Shown piece by piece: positions 35,655 to 44,482 of a stretch of 64,000 nt of DNA. Source of the stretch: Acidimicrobiia bacterium (GTDB taxonomy: Bacteria; Actinomycetota; Acidimicrobiia; Acidimicrobiales; AC-14). Each line of letters opens with the position of its first letter. Position 1 is the stretch's first letter. Below the pieces are notes generated by a model. It had not been told where the DNA came from and did no database searches. It saw nothing but the letters and a program-made list of their open reading frames with translations. The stretch is from the NCBI GenBank assembly GCA_023265025.1, contig JAHFUP010000004.1, positions 1 to 64,000 on the forward strand. The letters run 5' to 3'. The position numbers were made by a program, and so were the translations under genes.

Positions 35655-36748
35655 GCGAGCTCGACGAGGTCCTCGCCGCCCTGGAAGCGTCGACCGGTGA
35701 CGACGTCGCCCTCGCCACGATCGTCGCCGTCCGGGGGTCGACCTACCGGAGGGAGGGCGCGCGGCTCGTCATCCCTGCCGACGGCCCCACCGTCGGCAAC
35801 ATCTCGGGCGGGTGCCTGGAGGGCGACGTCATCGACACCGCCCGCGAGGTGCTCGCCGGCGGCAAGCCGCAACTGCTCCACTTCGACCTCACCGCCGACG
35901 ACGAGGCGGTGTGGGGCTGGGGGCTCGGCTGCAACGGCGCCATCGACGTGCTCGTCGAGCCGGCGTCCGCCGCCCGCCCCTTCGTGGCCGCGCTCCGCAC
36001 CGCGGCTCGCAAGCACCGACCCGTGGCTCTGGTGACGATCGTCGACGGGCCGACGACCGGCGCCCGTCTCATCGTCCACCCCGATGGGAAGGTCGAAGGT
36101 GACCTGGGCACCTCGGCCCGCGCCGCCGGCCTCGATGCCCTGGCCGGCGGGCGGAGCAGGACCATCGTGCTGCAGCCCGACGGCGTCCGGGTGTTCGTCG
36201 AGGTCCTCCAGCCGTCGCTGCACGCCGTCGTGTGCGGCGCCGGCCACGACGCCATCCCGGTCGTGGAGTTCGGCGCCCGTCTCGGCTGGCGGGTCGACGT
36301 GATCGACGACCGGCGAGGCATGCTCAACGGCAAGCGGTTCCCCCATGCCACCCGCCTGGTCCACTCCCAGCCCGCGGTGGCGGCCGACTCCGTCGGTGCC
36401 GACGCCAGCACGTCGGTCGTCGTCATGAGCCACAACTTCGTGCGCGACGCCGCCTACCTGCGATCATTCCTCGCCCGCCCAATGGCGTACGTCGGCGTGC
36501 TCGGCCCGGCGGCACGGCTGGAGCGGCTGCTCGACACGCTCGCCGGCGAGGGCTTCACGCCGCCGGCCAGAGCGCGGGCGAACGTCCACGGTCCCGCCGG
36601 GCTCGACGTCGGCGCCGAGGGGCCGGAGGAGATCGCCTGGGCGATCGTCGCCGAGATCCTGGCCGTGCGGCGCGGGGCCGGCGCCGGGTTCCTCCGGGAC
36701 CGGAGTGGGCCGATCCACCCCCGGACGGCCATGGAGACTGTGGGGTAA
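35651..36748 (+). CDS. XdhC/CoxF family maturation protein
   Basis: A 365-residue XdhC-family protein whose ATG overlaps the previous stop. N-terminal XdhC_CoxI block: ALATIVAVRGSTYRREGARL, VGNISGGCLEGDVIDTARE, GWGLGCNGAIDVLVEP. C-terminal Rossmann block: AVVCGAGHDAIPVVEFGARLG, VVVMSHNFVRDAAYLRSFLA, YVGVLGPAARLERLL. It should bind molybdenum cofactor and help insert it into CoxL. Two XdhC paralogues in one CO dehydrogenase locus may divide cofactor sulfuration and copper loading, but that is inference. Confidence 0.92.
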   Translation: MSELDEVLAALEASTGDDVALATIVAVRGSTYRREGARLVIPADGPTVGNISGGCLEGDVIDTAREVLAGGKPQLLHFDLTADDEAVWGWGLGCNGAIDVLVEPASAARPFVAALRTAARKHRPVALVTIVDGPTTGARLIVHPDGKVEGDLGTSARAAGLDALAGGRSRTIVLQPDGVRVFVEVLQPSLHAVVCGAGHDAIPVVEFGARLGWRVDVIDDRRGMLNGKRFPHATRLVHSQPAVAADSVGADASTSVVVMSHNFVRDAAYLRSFLARPMAYVGVLGPAARLERLLDTLAGEGFTPPARARANVHGPAGLDVGAEGPEEIAWAIVAEILAVRRGAGAGFLRDRSGPIHPRTAMETVG

Positions 36749-36757
36749 GGAACGCAC

Positions 36758-37558
36758 ATGCGCATCGACAACAGCTTCACCGTGGCCCTGCCCGCCGACG
36801 ACGCGTGGAAGGTGCTGCTCGACGTCGAGCGGATCGCGCCGTGCATGCCCGGCGCCGAGCTGCAGGAGATCACCGCCGACGAATACCGCGGCGTCGTCAA
36901 GGTCAAGCTTGGCGCCATCACCGCGCAATACAAGGGCGTCGTCCGTTTCGCCGAGGTCGACGAGGCCGGCCGGCGCCTCGTCCTACGGGCCGAAGGGCGG
37001 GAGACGCGAGGGCAGGGCAACGCCTCGGCGGCGGTGACGGCCACGCTCCGCCCCGCCGGCGAGGGACGGACCGAGGTGACCATCGAGACCGATCTCACCA
37101 TCAGCGGCAAGATCGCCCAGTTCGGCCGGGGCGTCATGGCCGACGTGTCGTCGAAGCTGCTGTCCGACTTCGCCCGCTGCCTGGAGAACGACCTGCTGAC
37201 CGCGAACATCCCGCCGGCGGCCAGCCCCGGGACGAAGGCGACCACGGCCGAGATCATCGCCGACGAGGTGGCCGACCTCGCCGTCGACGACCCCGAGCGG
37301 GCCGCCCGGTTCGTCGAGGCCGTGTCGCCACCGAAGCCCCAGCCCCGGTTGGTGCAGTCGAAGCCCGCCGAGCCAGTCGACCTGCTGGCCGTCGCCGGCG
37401 GCTCCGTCGCCGAGCGGGCGGTGCCCGCGGCAATCGTCGGCGTCTTCCTGCTCCAGGTGCTGCCCAAGGGCCGGCTCAAGCGGTTGGGGCTCGCCGTGCT
37501 GGGCTCGGCCCTGGTGGCCGGCATGGTGGCCGGCAAGCAGCACCAGCAAAAGCGCTGA
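36758..37558 (+). CDS. coxG: CoxG-like SRPBCC protein with a membrane tail
   Basis: A 266-residue protein. Residues 1-150 form an SRPBCC (Bet v1-like) domain of the CO dehydrogenase subunit G type: NSFTVALPADDAWKVLLDVE, CMPGAELQEI, GKIAQFGRGVMADVSSKLL. A Pro/Ala-rich linker leads to a hydrophobic C-terminal helix (AIVGVFLLQVLP and AVLGSALVAGMVAG) that would insert in the membrane. CoxG proteins are reported to tether CO dehydrogenase to the membrane, and more recently to deliver quinone to it. ATG 36758 has a nearby GGGGTAAGG ribosome site. Confidence 0.9.
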   Translation: MRIDNSFTVALPADDAWKVLLDVERIAPCMPGAELQEITADEYRGVVKVKLGAITAQYKGVVRFAEVDEAGRRLVLRAEGRETRGQGNASAAVTATLRPAGEGRTEVTIETDLTISGKIAQFGRGVMADVSSKLLSDFARCLENDLLTANIPPAASPGTKATTAEIIADEVADLAVDDPERAARFVEAVSPPKPQPRLVQSKPAEPVDLLAVAGGSVAERAVPAAIVGVFLLQVLPKGRLKRLGLAVLGSALVAGMVAGKQHQQKR

Positions 37559-37565
37559 GGGGGCC

Positions 37566-38174
37566 GTGCCGAGGGTCTGCGGGATCATCCTCGGCGCCGG
37601 CTCGTCCCGGCGCCTCGGCCGGCCCAAGCAGACCCTGCCCTTCGGCGGCACGACCCTCCTCGGACGGGTGGTCGCCGACGTGGAGGCGTCGTCCCTCGAT
37701 CAGGTGATCGTCGTGGTCGGCGGCTCCGAGGAGGAGGCCCGCGCCGGCCTCACCCTGACCCGGGCGGAGGTCGTGTCGAACGCGGCCTACGCCACCGGGT
37801 GTGCGTCCTCGTTGCTCGCGGGGATGGACGCCGCCGGCGACTGCGACGCGCTGATGCTGCTACTCGGCGACATGCCCGGCGTCGACGCCACGGTCATCGA
37901 CGCCGTCCGCGCCGACTGGGAGACGCACCGCCCCTGGGCCGCGGTCACCGACTACCAGGGCGCGCCCGGCCATCCGTTCGTGTTCTCTTCTGCGGCGTTC
38001 CCGACGCTCCGGGACCTCCACGGGGACAAGGCGGTATGGAAAATCCTCGACTCCGAGCCCGAGCGGGTCCGGCGGGTGCCGATCGCCCGCCCCGTGCCGG
38101 CCGACGTCGACACCTGGGACGACTACGTCGACGCGTGCCGCACGTTCGGGGTCACGCCGGCGCCGGCGTCGTAG
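37566..38174 (+). CDS. MocA-like molybdenum cofactor cytidylyltransferase
   Basis: GTG 37566 gives 202 residues of the nucleotidyltransferase family (NTP_transf_3). The nucleotide-binding motif GIILGAGSSRRLGRPKQTLP and the metal-site DALMLLLGDMPGVD are intact. Members of this group (MocA, MobA-like) convert molybdopterin to the dinucleotide form; CO dehydrogenase uses molybdopterin cytosine dinucleotide, so a CTP-dependent enzyme fits this locus exactly. It closes the cox operon. Confidence 0.88.
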   Translation: MPRVCGIILGAGSSRRLGRPKQTLPFGGTTLLGRVVADVEASSLDQVIVVVGGSEEEARAGLTLTRAEVVSNAAYATGCASSLLAGMDAAGDCDALMLLLGDMPGVDATVIDAVRADWETHRPWAAVTDYQGAPGHPFVFSSAAFPTLRDLHGDKAVWKILDSEPERVRRVPIARPVPADVDTWDDYVDACRTFGVTPAPAS

Positions 38175-38236
38175 GGGTCCCAGGCGTCACGCCGGCCAGG
38201 CCACCGCCAACTCTCAGCGATCTCCCGCGAGAGAAC

Positions 38237-38255
38237 AGCTACCGCAGCGGTAGCT
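38237..38255. promoter_or_regulatory. 19-bp palindrome upstream of the SpoIIE-type regulator
   Basis: AGCTACCGC-A-GCGGTAGCT is a perfect dyad lying 88 bases before GTG 38343. It could be an operator or a short hairpin after the cox operon. No ribosome site or promoter is evident beside it. Confidence 0.4.
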
Positions 38256-38314
38256 CAGCTCACAAAGAACGCCCGGTCTGCCGCCGGCAGGAGCACCGCC
38301 GCCGGTATGGCACC

Positions 38315-38329
38315 ATCGTCATAGACGAT
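38315..38329. promoter_or_regulatory. Short dyad next to the SpoIIE-type gene start
   Basis: ATCGTC-ATA-GACGAT, with CATAGACGAT a plausible -10 region, sits 14-28 bases before GTG 38343. Suggestive of an operator overlapping a promoter. Confidence 0.3.
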
Positions 38330-38342
38330 TCAGAGGCTGGAG

Positions 38343-40535
38343 GTGAGGTTGGCAGTCGCCGAGTTCGAGGCCATCCCCGACGGCGGCCGCCTCGTCCCCC
38401 AGGTACGCGCCTTCGTCGCCGACGAGCTCCGGCGGCTACGCCGGGAGACGCTGGTCGACGACGCAGTGCTGGTATCCAGCGAGCTGGCGGCGAACGCCAT
38501 GCTCCACGCCGGCGGGATCGCCGCGGTCGGCGTGTCCGAGGTCGAGGGCGCCGTGCGCATCACGGTGCACGACCGGACCCGCGTCCCGCCGGTGATGGCC
38601 CGCCACTCCACCGAGGCCATGACCGGGCGCGGCCTGCGCCTCGTGGCGTCCGTCTCCACCGCATGGGGCGCCGAGCCGACCGAGGACGGGAAGGTCGTGT
38701 GGGCGACGCTGTCCGAGGACCACAAACCGTCGCTCCCCGACGACGTCCTGGACTTCTGGGACGATGCGGACTGGCCCACGCTCGACAAGCCGGTGGTGCG
38801 GCACAAGGTCTCCCTCGGCGACGTGCCCACCGCCTTGCTGCTGTCGGCGAAGGCCCACGTCGACAACCTGGTGCGGGAGTTCACCCTCGCCGCCCGTGGC
38901 GCCGAGGCCGGCGTGAGTGCCGACGTGCCGCCGCACCTCGCCGCCCTCATCGAGACGGTCGTCACCCGCTTCTCCGAGGCCCGCCAGTCGATCAAGCGCC
39001 AGGCCGTCGCCGCCGCCAACCAGGGGCTCACCCACGTGCGGCTGGAGCTCAACCTGCCCGCGACCGCGGCCGGCGCCGGCGAGGACTACCTGCAGGCGCT
39101 CGACCAGGCCGACTCCTACTGCCACGCGGCCCGGCTCCTCACTATCGAGTCCTCACCGCAGCACCGCCTCTTCCGCCAGTGGTACGTCGGCGAGCTGGTC
39201 GCGCAGCTACGGGCGGCCGACCGCGGCGACGTGCCGCCGCCGACGCAGTCGTTCGAGAACCGCCTCCTCCGGGAGTTCGACACTGCGGCCCGGGCCGGGG
39301 CCGCCGCCGCCCGGGTGGCCCGGCTGTACGAGCTTTCCGCCGCCCTCTCCCGGGCCGCCACCCACGAGGCGGTGGCGTCCGCGGTACTGCGACAGGGCGT
39401 CGCCGCCCTCGGCGCGTCGGGTGGTGGCGTGCTGCTCTCGACCGACGCCGACCGCCTCGACGTCCCCGGCACGGTCGGCTACGACGAGCACCTCGTCGAC
39501 CGCCTGCGCGACGAGTCGCCCAATGCCGAGCTGCCGGCGGCCGTCGCGCTGCGGACCGGCGAGCCGGTGTGGATCGAGTCGCGCGAGGAGCGGGACCGCA
39601 GGTTTCCCGAGCTGCTCAACCTCGAACGCCGGACGGTGTCGATGTGCGCGGTGCCCCTCATCGTCGGCGACCATCGCCTCGGCGCCCTCCGGTTCAGCTT
39701 TCCGCAGCCGCGGTTGTTCGACGACGACGAGCGCCGGTTCGTCATCGCGCTCGCGGCCCAGACGGCCCAGGCGCTCGGTCGCGCACAGCTGTACGAGCAG
39801 CGGCTCGAGTTCAGCCGGCGCCTGCAGCTCAGCCTGCTGCCCCGCCGGCTCACCCCGCCGCCCCACCTCGACGTTGCGGGCGTCTACCACTCGCTCCGGG
39901 ACGGCACGGAGCTGGGCGGCGACATCTACGACCTGTGGCCCATGCCCGACGGCCACTGGGGAATCACGATCGCCGACGCCGCGGGCACGGGCCCAGAAGC
40001 GGCAGCCCTGACGGCAATGGTGCGGTTCAGCCTGCGGGCGCTGGCCACGACGGACGCATCACCGGTGTCCGTCATCGCCAAGCTCAACGCCGCGCTGCGC
40101 GGCGCCGAGGTCGGCGGGTTCGACGGTGAGCGCTTCTGCACCGCACTGTTCGGCGTCGTCACGCCGGGGCCGACGTCCACCGTCACCCTCGCCGGCGGCG
40201 GGCACCCGTCTCCGATGGTGCGCCGGGCCGGCGGGGCGGTCGAGGAGGTGCCCGTCGGCGGTTCCCTCCTCGGCGTGCTGGACGGCGTCGAGTTCGGGTC
40301 GGCGTCGGTGCGCCTCCGACCGGGCGACGCGCTCGTGCTCTTCACCGACGGCGTGCTCGAAGCGCGCCAGAGCGGCGTGATGTTCGGTGTCGACGGCACC
40401 AAGGACGCCATCCGGTCGGCACCGGCCGGCGCCTCGGCCCTGGCCAAGGCGGTCGAGCAGGCGGTACTCGAGCACACCGGCGGCGTGGTCAGCGACGACC
40501 TCGCAGTGCTGGTCATCGCGGCGACCAGCACCTGA
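38343..40535 (+). CDS. RsbW-like kinase / GAF / SpoIIE phosphatase regulator
   Basis: A 730-residue signalling protein with a GGAGGTGAGG ribosome site. Residues 1-125 form a HATPase_c domain of the RsbW/anti-sigma kinase type (DDAVLVSSELAANAMLHAGG, GRGLRLVASVSTAWG). A long helical region leads to a GAF domain (about 325-480: LYELSAALSRAATHEAVASA), and residues 510-728 form a SpoIIE/PP2C phosphatase (GTELGGDIYDLWPMPDGHW, ADAAGTGPEAAALTAMVR, LFTDGVLEAR). It may both phosphorylate and dephosphorylate an anti-anti-sigma partner. The gene next to the cox operon is not proof of control over it. Confidence 0.9.
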   Translation: MRLAVAEFEAIPDGGRLVPQVRAFVADELRRLRRETLVDDAVLVSSELAANAMLHAGGIAAVGVSEVEGAVRITVHDRTRVPPVMARHSTEAMTGRGLRLVASVSTAWGAEPTEDGKVVWATLSEDHKPSLPDDVLDFWDDADWPTLDKPVVRHKVSLGDVPTALLLSAKAHVDNLVREFTLAARGAEAGVSADVPPHLAALIETVVTRFSEARQSIKRQAVAAANQGLTHVRLELNLPATAAGAGEDYLQALDQADSYCHAARLLTIESSPQHRLFRQWYVGELVAQLRAADRGDVPPPTQSFENRLLREFDTAARAGAAAARVARLYELSAALSRAATHEAVASAVLRQGVAALGASGGGVLLSTDADRLDVPGTVGYDEHLVDRLRDESPNAELPAAVALRTGEPVWIESREERDRRFPELLNLERRTVSMCAVPLIVGDHRLGALRFSFPQPRLFDDDERRFVIALAAQTAQALGRAQLYEQRLEFSRRLQLSLLPRRLTPPPHLDVAGVYHSLRDGTELGGDIYDLWPMPDGHWGITIADAAGTGPEAAALTAMVRFSLRALATTDASPVSVIAKLNAALRGAEVGGFDGERFCTALFGVVTPGPTSTVTLAGGGHPSPMVRRAGGAVEEVPVGGSLLGVLDGVEFGSASVRLRPGDALVLFTDGVLEARQSGVMFGVDGTKDAIRSAPAGASALAKAVEQAVLEHTGGVVSDDLAVLVIAATST

Positions 40536-40609
40536 TCTTCACGGCAGAGCACCCGCTGTCCATCGGGGCTAGGTTCGGCTCAGACGGCGACGACACGGGA
40601 GGTTGTGCG

Positions 40610-40897
40610 ATGGCGATCATGATGATCATGAAGTGGGAGGGCGTGTCGCTCGACCAGTACGAGGAGGCGAAGCGCCTCGTCAGGTGGGAGGAGGACCGGC
40701 CCATCGGCGGGAAGCTGCACCTCACCGCGCACGACGGCACCGGTTTGCGCATCACCGACGTCTGGGATTCGGCCGAGGCGTTCCAGGCCTTCGTCGACGA
40801 TCGGCTCACGCCGGCGATCATGCAGATCGGCATCCAGCAGGCACCCGATGTCGAGGTCTACCCGCTGCACGACCTGTACCTGGTTCCCCAGGACTGA
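40610..40897 (+). CDS. Small hypothetical protein, ferredoxin-like (ABM) fold
   Basis: A 95-residue protein with a good GGGAGGT ribosome site eight bases before ATG 40610. It has the beta-alpha-beta arrangement of dimeric ABM-like domains: MAIMMIMKWEGVSLDQYEEA, HDGTGLRITDVWDSAEAFQAF. Conserved W and EAFQAF in such proteins mark a small-molecule or heme-degrading-like fold, but no catalytic residue can be assigned. Function unknown. Confidence 0.75.
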   Translation: MAIMMIMKWEGVSLDQYEEAKRLVRWEEDRPIGGKLHLTAHDGTGLRITDVWDSAEAFQAFVDDRLTPAIMQIGIQQAPDVEVYPLHDLYLVPQD

Positions 40898-40990
40898 TCC
40901 GCCTCTCCGCCGGCGGGCGGCTCGCGAAATTCGACGCGGCCCGCCGGTCGAGCTGCCCATGATGGGGAGCGAGACCGGCGGAGGGAAGCC

Positions 40991-41233
40991 GTGGACGCAC
41001 ATCGCAGCTACATCTTGGAGGCCTCGCACACCAGGCTGGCAGACCTGCGGCGGGAGGCGGCCGAGCACGCCATGTCGAAGGCGGCCCGGTCGGGTCGGCC
41101 CCAGTGGTGGACGCGGGCGAGGCACCGGCTAAAAAGGCGGCCGCCGGTGGCAGTGCCGGTGCCGGTGCGGTGCCCGGTGTGCCAGGCGCCGCTGGCGCTG
41201 ACGGTCGACGAACTGGTCGGCAGCCGCGCCTGA
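40991..41233 (+). CDS. Small basic protein with a single CPVC motif
   Basis: An 80-residue protein beginning at GTG 40991. The first half is helical (ASHTRLADLRREAAEHAM), the middle is Arg-rich, and the end has RCPVCQAPLALTVDEL. Only one Cys pair is present, so a classical zinc ribbon is incomplete unless it dimerises. Compact codon bias argues for a real gene. Function unknown. Confidence 0.55.
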   Translation: MDAHRSYILEASHTRLADLRREAAEHAMSKAARSGRPQWWTRARHRLKRRPPVAVPVPVRCPVCQAPLALTVDELVGSRA

Positions 41234-41247
41234 GGGCGGGCGCGGCC

Positions 41248-41679
41248 TCAGGCGTGGGCCAGTCGCTCGAGGCCCTCCTCCCGGAAGCTCCGGGCCGCCG
41301 ACAGCCGGCGGGCCGGGTTGCCGCCGGACAGCTCCATGAAGCGGGCGATGGCGTCCTCCGTCAGGGCCTGCTCCAGCCGGATGTGGCCGAGCTGGAGCTC
41401 CGGGGACTCGTCAAACGCCGAGTCGAGGTTGGCCTCGGACTTGGCCAACCACCGGGCCGCCTGGTCGAGGAAATCCTGGCGGGCCTCCGGCCGGTCGAGG
41501 GCCAGCTGCATCCGCTCCTCGGCGACGAGCCGGGAGCAGATGCCGCGCATCTGCCGGCAGTAGTGGTTCCGGGAGGAGCCGACCGACACCGCCACGCCGT
41601 AGGTGATGTGGGCGTGCTTGAAGTCGCCGTGCGCGTACAGCTGGTTCGCTTCGGCGATGAGCTCGTCGTAGGTGCTCAC
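41248..41679 (-). CDS. Small helical (TPR-like) hypothetical protein
   Basis: GTG 41679 gives 143 residues starting STYDELIAEANQLYAHGDFK; ATG 41721 is an upstream alternative but its extra segment is unlike the rest. The protein is predicted mostly helical with a repeat-like pattern (DFKHAHITYGVAVSVG, LDQAARWLAKSEANLDSA). It lies 49 bases after the PEP carboxylase stop on the same strand, so it is probably in the same operon. Function unknown. Confidence 0.7.
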   Translation of the reverse strand: MSTYDELIAEANQLYAHGDFKHAHITYGVAVSVGSSRNHYCRQMRGICSRLVAEERMQLALDRPEARQDFLDQAARWLAKSEANLDSAFDESPELQLGHIRLEQALTEDAIARFMELSGGNPARRLSAARSFREEGLERLAHA

Positions 41680-41728
41680 GGTGTCACGTGCTCCGTCCCG
41701 ATGTGCGCCAGTCGCGTGCACAGACTAC

Positions 41729-44467
41729 TCAGCCGGTGTTGCGCAACCCGTTGGCGATGCCGTTCACGGTGAGCAACAACGCCCGCCGAAGCTCGGGGTC
41801 CGGCCGCTCGCTGCCCCGGAGCCGGGCGAGGAGCGACACCTGGAGGTAGCTGATCGGGTCGAGGTAGGCGTCGCGTATCTCCAGGGTCCGCCGCAGCAAC
41901 GGGTGGTGATCGAGGAGCCGATCACGGCCGGTCAGGAAGAGCACCTGGTCGACGGTACGCCGGTGCTCCTCGGCGATCCGCTCGAAGATCTCGTGCAGCG
42001 ACGGGTCGGCCAGGCGCTCGACGTAGCGCCGGGCGATGTCCAGGTCGGTCTTGAAGAGCACCATCTCGACGTTCGAGATGAACGCCCGGAAGAAGTGCCA
42101 TTCCTCGTACATCCCCCGGAGACGGTCCGACAATCCCTCGGAACGGGCCCGCTCCACGCCGGCGCCGACCCCGAACCAGCCGGGGACGATCTGACGCGAC
42201 TGGGTCCAGCCGAAGACCCACGGGATGGCCCGCAGCGACTCCAGCCCCTGGGCGCGGCCGCCGCCCCGGCGGATGGGCCGCGAGCCGATGTTCAGCTCGG
42301 TCAGCTCCTCGACCGGCGTGGACGAGCGGAAGTAGTCCATGAGCCGGGGGTCGTCGATCAGGGCGCGGTAGGAGGCGTGGGCCGCGGCAGACACGACGTC
42401 CATGACCTCGTCCCACCCCTCGATCACCGACAGGGGGACCCGGGACTCCCGGTGCAGCAGCGAGGCCTTGAGCACGGCGGCGCTGGCGAACTCCAGGTTC
42501 CGGCGGGCGAGGGTCGGCAGGCCGTACTTGTCGGAGATGACCTCGCCCTGCTCGGTGATCTTGATCGCCCCGTCCAGGGTGCCGTAGGGCTGGGCCAGGA
42601 TGGCGTCGCCCGTCGGGCCGCCACCGCGGCCGACGGTGCCCCCACGCCCGTGGAAGAGCCGCAGGAGCACGTGGTGGCGGTGGGCGACGTCCCGCAGCGC
42701 CCGCTGGGCCCGGTGGATCTCCCAGAGCGACGTGGTGATGCCCGCGTCCTTGTTGGAGTCCGAGTAGCCGAGCATGACCTCCTGAATGCCGCCGCGGCGC
42801 TCGACCACCTGCCGGTAGCCGGGGTCGGACAGGAGCTCGTCGAGCAGGGGGCCGGCGTTGCGGAGCTCCGTGACCGTCTCCAGCAGAGGTACGAACCCGA
42901 TGCGGGCCACGCCGGCGGTGAGGTCGACGAGCCCGACCTCTCGGGCCAGCACCGCGGCGGCCAGCACGTCGTCGACCCCACGGGTCATGGAGATGACGTA
43001 GCTCTCGATGGCCTCCTCGCCGTAGGTGTCGAGGGCCTCGCGGACCGTCTCGAAGAGGCAGAGGACGTCCTCGGCGTCGCCGGTCAGGCGGGTCGCCGGC
43101 GACTTCAGGGGGCGGGCGGACCGCAGCTCGGCCGAAAGGAGCTTCGTGCGCTCGGCCCGCGACAGCTCGGTGTAGGGGGTTTCGAGGCGGTCGAACAGGG
43201 CGGCCAGGGCGATGTGGTGGCGGTCGGCGTGCTCACGGATGTCCATGGTGGCGAGGGCCATGCCGAAGGCGGCCGCGACACGGATGACGCGGTCGAGGCT
43301 GCCGCGGGCCACCAGGTCGCCACGGTTCTCCAGCATCGACGCCCGCATCAGCTCCAGCTCGTCGAGCAGCTCGCTCGGGGATGCGTACTCCAGGCCCCGC
43401 CGGGGTGGGGCACCGTCGGCCAGCCGCTGTTGGGTGTTCCGCAGGCGCTGGAGCACGTACGAGCACTTCAGCCGGTAGGGCTCCTCGGCGTTGAGGCTGC
43501 CGAAGCGGGCGAAGACGTCGGGGAGCACGGCCCGGTCGGCGACCAGGCTGGCCTTGAGCGGCGAGGAGATGTGGGCGACGCGGGTCGACGTGCTCAGCGT
43601 GCTCACCAGGTCCTCGACGGTGGCACTGAGCCGGCGGAGGGCCAGCCGGCGCTGCAGGTCGAGGACCTGCAGGGTCACCTGGGGGGTGACGTTGGGGTTC
43701 CCGTCGCGGTCGCCACCGACCCACGTCCCGAAGCGGATCGGCCGGGCCCGGGGTGCCAGCTCGATGCCGAGGCGGGCGAGGTGGGCGGCGAGGTCGTCGA
43801 GCAGGTCGGGGAGGACGGCGCCGAAGAGGTCGTCCAGGTAGAAGACGACCGAGCTGGCCTCCTCCGCCGGCGTGGGCTTCTTGCGGCGGAGCTCGTCGGT
43901 CTGCCAGATCAGGTCGACGATCTCGGCGATCTCCCGCTCGTCACGCCGGCGGTCGTCCTCGGTGGCGCGGGGGTTCGAGCGCCGCTCGAGCACCTCGGCG
44001 ATCCGCCGGCGCTTAGCCAGGATCGACTGGCGCACGGCCTCGGTGGGGTGGGCGGTGAGGACCAGCCGCAGCTCCAGCCGGTCGAGCAGCCCCTCCACCT
44101 CCTGGAGGGGGAGGCCGGCAGCGGCGATTTCGTCGACGGCCTGGGCGAGAGGCCCCTCCTCGGTCGCCAGCTGGGTCCGCTCGTCGGCCCGGTGGACCTG
44201 CTCGGCGATGTTGGCCAGGTGGAAGTAGGCGGAGAACGCCCGCACGAGGAGCGTGGCCGTCGCCAGGTCGAGGCCGGAGAGCAGCTCGTCGAGCTGCTCC
44301 GCGGTCGCCTCCGAGGACGAGTCACGCGTCGCCTTGCTCAACGTGCGCACCCGCTCCACAAGGTCGAGCAGCTCGGGGCCCTGGTGGCGCGAGAGGGTCT
44401 CGCCCAGCAGGCCGACGAGGAGCTTGATGTCGCGGTTGAGGAGCTCGCCGTCGAGCGGGTCGATCAC
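41729..44467 (-). CDS. ppc: Phosphoenolpyruvate carboxylase
   Basis: A 912-residue enzyme of standard length that carboxylates phosphoenolpyruvate to oxaloacetate, replenishing the TCA cycle. Catalytic histidine 140 lies in VLTAHPTEAVRQS; the second signature FHGRGGTVGRGGGPTGDAIL and the glycine-rich loop are intact, and the C-terminus ends NTG as in all active enzymes. It starts at ATG 44467, fifteen bases after the AIM24 family gene on the same strand. Confidence 0.97.
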   Translation of the reverse strand: MIDPLDGELLNRDIKLLVGLLGETLSRHQGPELLDLVERVRTLSKATRDSSSEATAEQLDELLSGLDLATATLLVRAFSAYFHLANIAEQVHRADERTQLATEEGPLAQAVDEIAAAGLPLQEVEGLLDRLELRLVLTAHPTEAVRQSILAKRRRIAEVLERRSNPRATEDDRRRDEREIAEIVDLIWQTDELRRKKPTPAEEASSVVFYLDDLFGAVLPDLLDDLAAHLARLGIELAPRARPIRFGTWVGGDRDGNPNVTPQVTLQVLDLQRRLALRRLSATVEDLVSTLSTSTRVAHISSPLKASLVADRAVLPDVFARFGSLNAEEPYRLKCSYVLQRLRNTQQRLADGAPPRRGLEYASPSELLDELELMRASMLENRGDLVARGSLDRVIRVAAAFGMALATMDIREHADRHHIALAALFDRLETPYTELSRAERTKLLSAELRSARPLKSPATRLTGDAEDVLCLFETVREALDTYGEEAIESYVISMTRGVDDVLAAAVLAREVGLVDLTAGVARIGFVPLLETVTELRNAGPLLDELLSDPGYRQVVERRGGIQEVMLGYSDSNKDAGITTSLWEIHRAQRALRDVAHRHHVLLRLFHGRGGTVGRGGGPTGDAILAQPYGTLDGAIKITEQGEVISDKYGLPTLARRNLEFASAAVLKASLLHRESRVPLSVIEGWDEVMDVVSAAAHASYRALIDDPRLMDYFRSSTPVEELTELNIGSRPIRRGGGRAQGLESLRAIPWVFGWTQSRQIVPGWFGVGAGVERARSEGLSDRLRGMYEEWHFFRAFISNVEMVLFKTDLDIARRYVERLADPSLHEIFERIAEEHRRTVDQVLFLTGRDRLLDHHPLLRRTLEIRDAYLDPISYLQVSLLARLRGSERPDPELRRALLLTVNGIANGLRNTG

Positions 44468-44482
44468 AGGCCGGGAGATGAC

